From contig NC_091151.1 of the NCBI RefSeq assembly GCF_040958095.1, positions 3,751,514 to 3,815,513 of the forward strand: a stretch of 64,000 nt of DNA, read 5' to 3'. The position numbers and the translations under genes are program-made. The notes beneath the pieces were generated by a model. The model was not told the origin of the DNA and ran no database searches. It saw only the letters and a program-made list of their open reading frames with translations. Source of the stretch: Procambarus clarkii (Eukaryota > Arthropoda > Malacostraca > Decapoda > Cambaridae). Positions 62,821 through 64,000 of this stretch are shown piece after piece. The stretch's first letter is position 1. Every line of letters begins with the position of its first letter.

Positions 62821-64000
62821 GCCTATCTAACCTAACTAAGGAACCTAACCAACCAACCTAACCAAGCAACCTAACCAACCATCCTAACCAGGAAACCTAA
62901 TCAACCAACCTAATCAATCAACCTAACCAAGGAACCTAACCAAGGATCCTAACCTAACCCAACCAACCCAACTAACCTAACCAACCAACCAACCAACCTA
63001 ACCAACGTAACCAACCAACCTAACCAACCAACCTAACCAATGTAACCAACCAATCTAACCAACCTAACCAATGTAACCAACTAACCTAACCAACCTAACC
63101 AACCAACCAACCTAACCAACCAACCTAACCAACCTAACAAACCAACCTAACTAACCAACCAACCTAACCAACCAACCTAACCAACCAACCTAACCAACCA
63201 ACCTAAGCTATCTAACCTAACCAACCAACCTATCCAACCAACCTTAGCTATCTAACCTAACCAACCAACCTAAGCTATCTAACCTAACCAACCAACCAAA
63301 GCTATCTAACCTAACCAACCAACCAAAGCTATCTAACCTAACCAACCAACCTAACCAAGCAACCTAACCAACCAACCTAACCAAAGAACCTAATCAACCA
63401 ACCTAACCAAGCAACCTAACCAACCAACCTAACCTAACCAACAAACCAACCCAACCAACCTAACCTAACCAACCAACCTACCTTACCAATGTAACCAACC
63501 ATCCTAACCAACCTAACCAACGTAATAACGTAACTAACTTAACCTAACCAACCAACCTAACCTAACCAACTAACCAACCTAACCAACCTAACCAACCAAC
63601 CAACCAACCTAACTAACCAACCAACCTAACCAATGTAAACTATCAAACCTAACCAACCAACCTAACTAACCTAACCAACCAACCTAAGCTATCTCACCTA
63701 ACCAAGCAACCTAACCAACCAACCTAACCAAGCAACCTAACCAACCACCCTAACCAAGGAACCTAACCAACCAACCAACCTAACCAACCTAAGCTATCTA
63801 ACCTAACCAACCAACCTAACCAACGTAACCAACCTACCCAACCAACCTAAGCAACCTAAGCTACCAACCTAAGCAACCTAACCTAACCAACCTAACCCAA
63901 CCAACCAACCAACCTAACCAACCAACCAACCAACCTAACCAACCTAACAAACCAACCTAACTAACCAACCAACCTAACCAACCAACCTAAGCTATCTAAC
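62821..64000. repeat. Degenerate telomere-like array (CCTAACCAACCAA)
   Basis: Some 1.2 kb made of CCTAA and CCAA pentamers and tetramers, with occasional AAGCTATCT interruptions repeated at ~30-40 bp in part. CCTAA is the complement of TTAGG, the arthropod telomere repeat. The pattern is too irregular for a functional telomere and looks like an interstitial derivative. It runs off the window. Confidence 0.85.

Noticed and set aside
61140-63990. CRISPR-like spaced repeats
   Set aside because: No constant repeat with unique spacers; these are eukaryotic microsatellite and telomere-like arrays.
62821-64000. Functional chromosome end
   Set aside because: Repeats are degenerate and mixed with CCAA words and other motifs, unlike a homogeneous TTAGG telomere; the window end is not evidence of a chromosome end.

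Overview
The window is repeat-dominated animal DNA, most likely from a decapod crustacean (crayfish, lobster or crab type). That assignment is an inference from three things: several tRNA-derived SINEs, Penelope, I-like, CR1-like, BEL and gypsy retroelements packed together, and long CCTAA-type arrays resembling the arthropod TTAGG telomere repeat. There is no bacterial gene organisation, no rRNA operon and no CRISPR array. Almost every credible coding region belongs to a transposable element, and almost all are broken. Only two short stretches, near 37.0 and 41.5 kb, look like possible host exons.

Layout. 1-506: tandem copies of a 253-bp tRNA-like SINE. 655-2815: an element with ~210-bp inverted ends around a retroelement C-terminal domain, carrying a small palindromic MITE. 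2890-3295: a foldback MITE. 3311-6948: tandem Penelope-like elements (minus strand) with an inverted endonuclease fragment. 6948-14123: a 5'-complete, 3'-truncated Ty3/gypsy-type element on the minus strand with the unusual order gag-PR-IN-RT-RNaseH and a ~2.27-kb LTR. 14127-16500: an inverted SINE and another Penelope copy. 16502-23397: a non-autonomous Helitron-like element split by a BEL/Pao-type LTR element (two 1018-bp LTRs), which itself carries a piggyBac-like MITE; a SINE sits in the right Helitron half. 23398-24330: an older Penelope relic split by a SINE. 24687-31024: a full-length I-like non-LTR element with a 13-bp target-site duplication, intact ORF1 and damaged ORF2. 31275-32423: an end-to-end Helitron-like element. 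32459-33387: a TIR element. 33392-34860: CR1-like and SINE pieces. 35.4-37.3 kb: minisatellites and a possible exon. 38.9-40.5 kb: a gag-type ORF1. 40463-41204: a near-perfect 278-bp-arm hairpin. 42.2-43.1 kb: a 49/51-bp minisatellite. 43.7-46.5 kb: SINE and CR1 relics.

46.5-56.1 kb is a nested and rearranged complex. An RTE-like element had inserted into an older RNase H-bearing non-LTR element (called E2 here). A later ~3-kb inversion (about 46.55-49.64 kb) separated the halves, and a 30-bp target-site duplication now lies in opposite orientations at 47535-47564 and 52745-52774. 56.2-58.5 kb is a 16-bp minisatellite, 59.1-60.05 kb a third Helitron-like copy, 60.8-62.7 kb a very large imperfect palindrome, and 62.8-64.0 kb a degenerate telomere-like CCTAACCAACCAA array.

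No cellular pathway can be reconstructed. The elements interact only by nesting: insertions inside insertions give a relative chronology. Sequence similarity was judged by eye and no database was searched, so family names at clade level are provisional.
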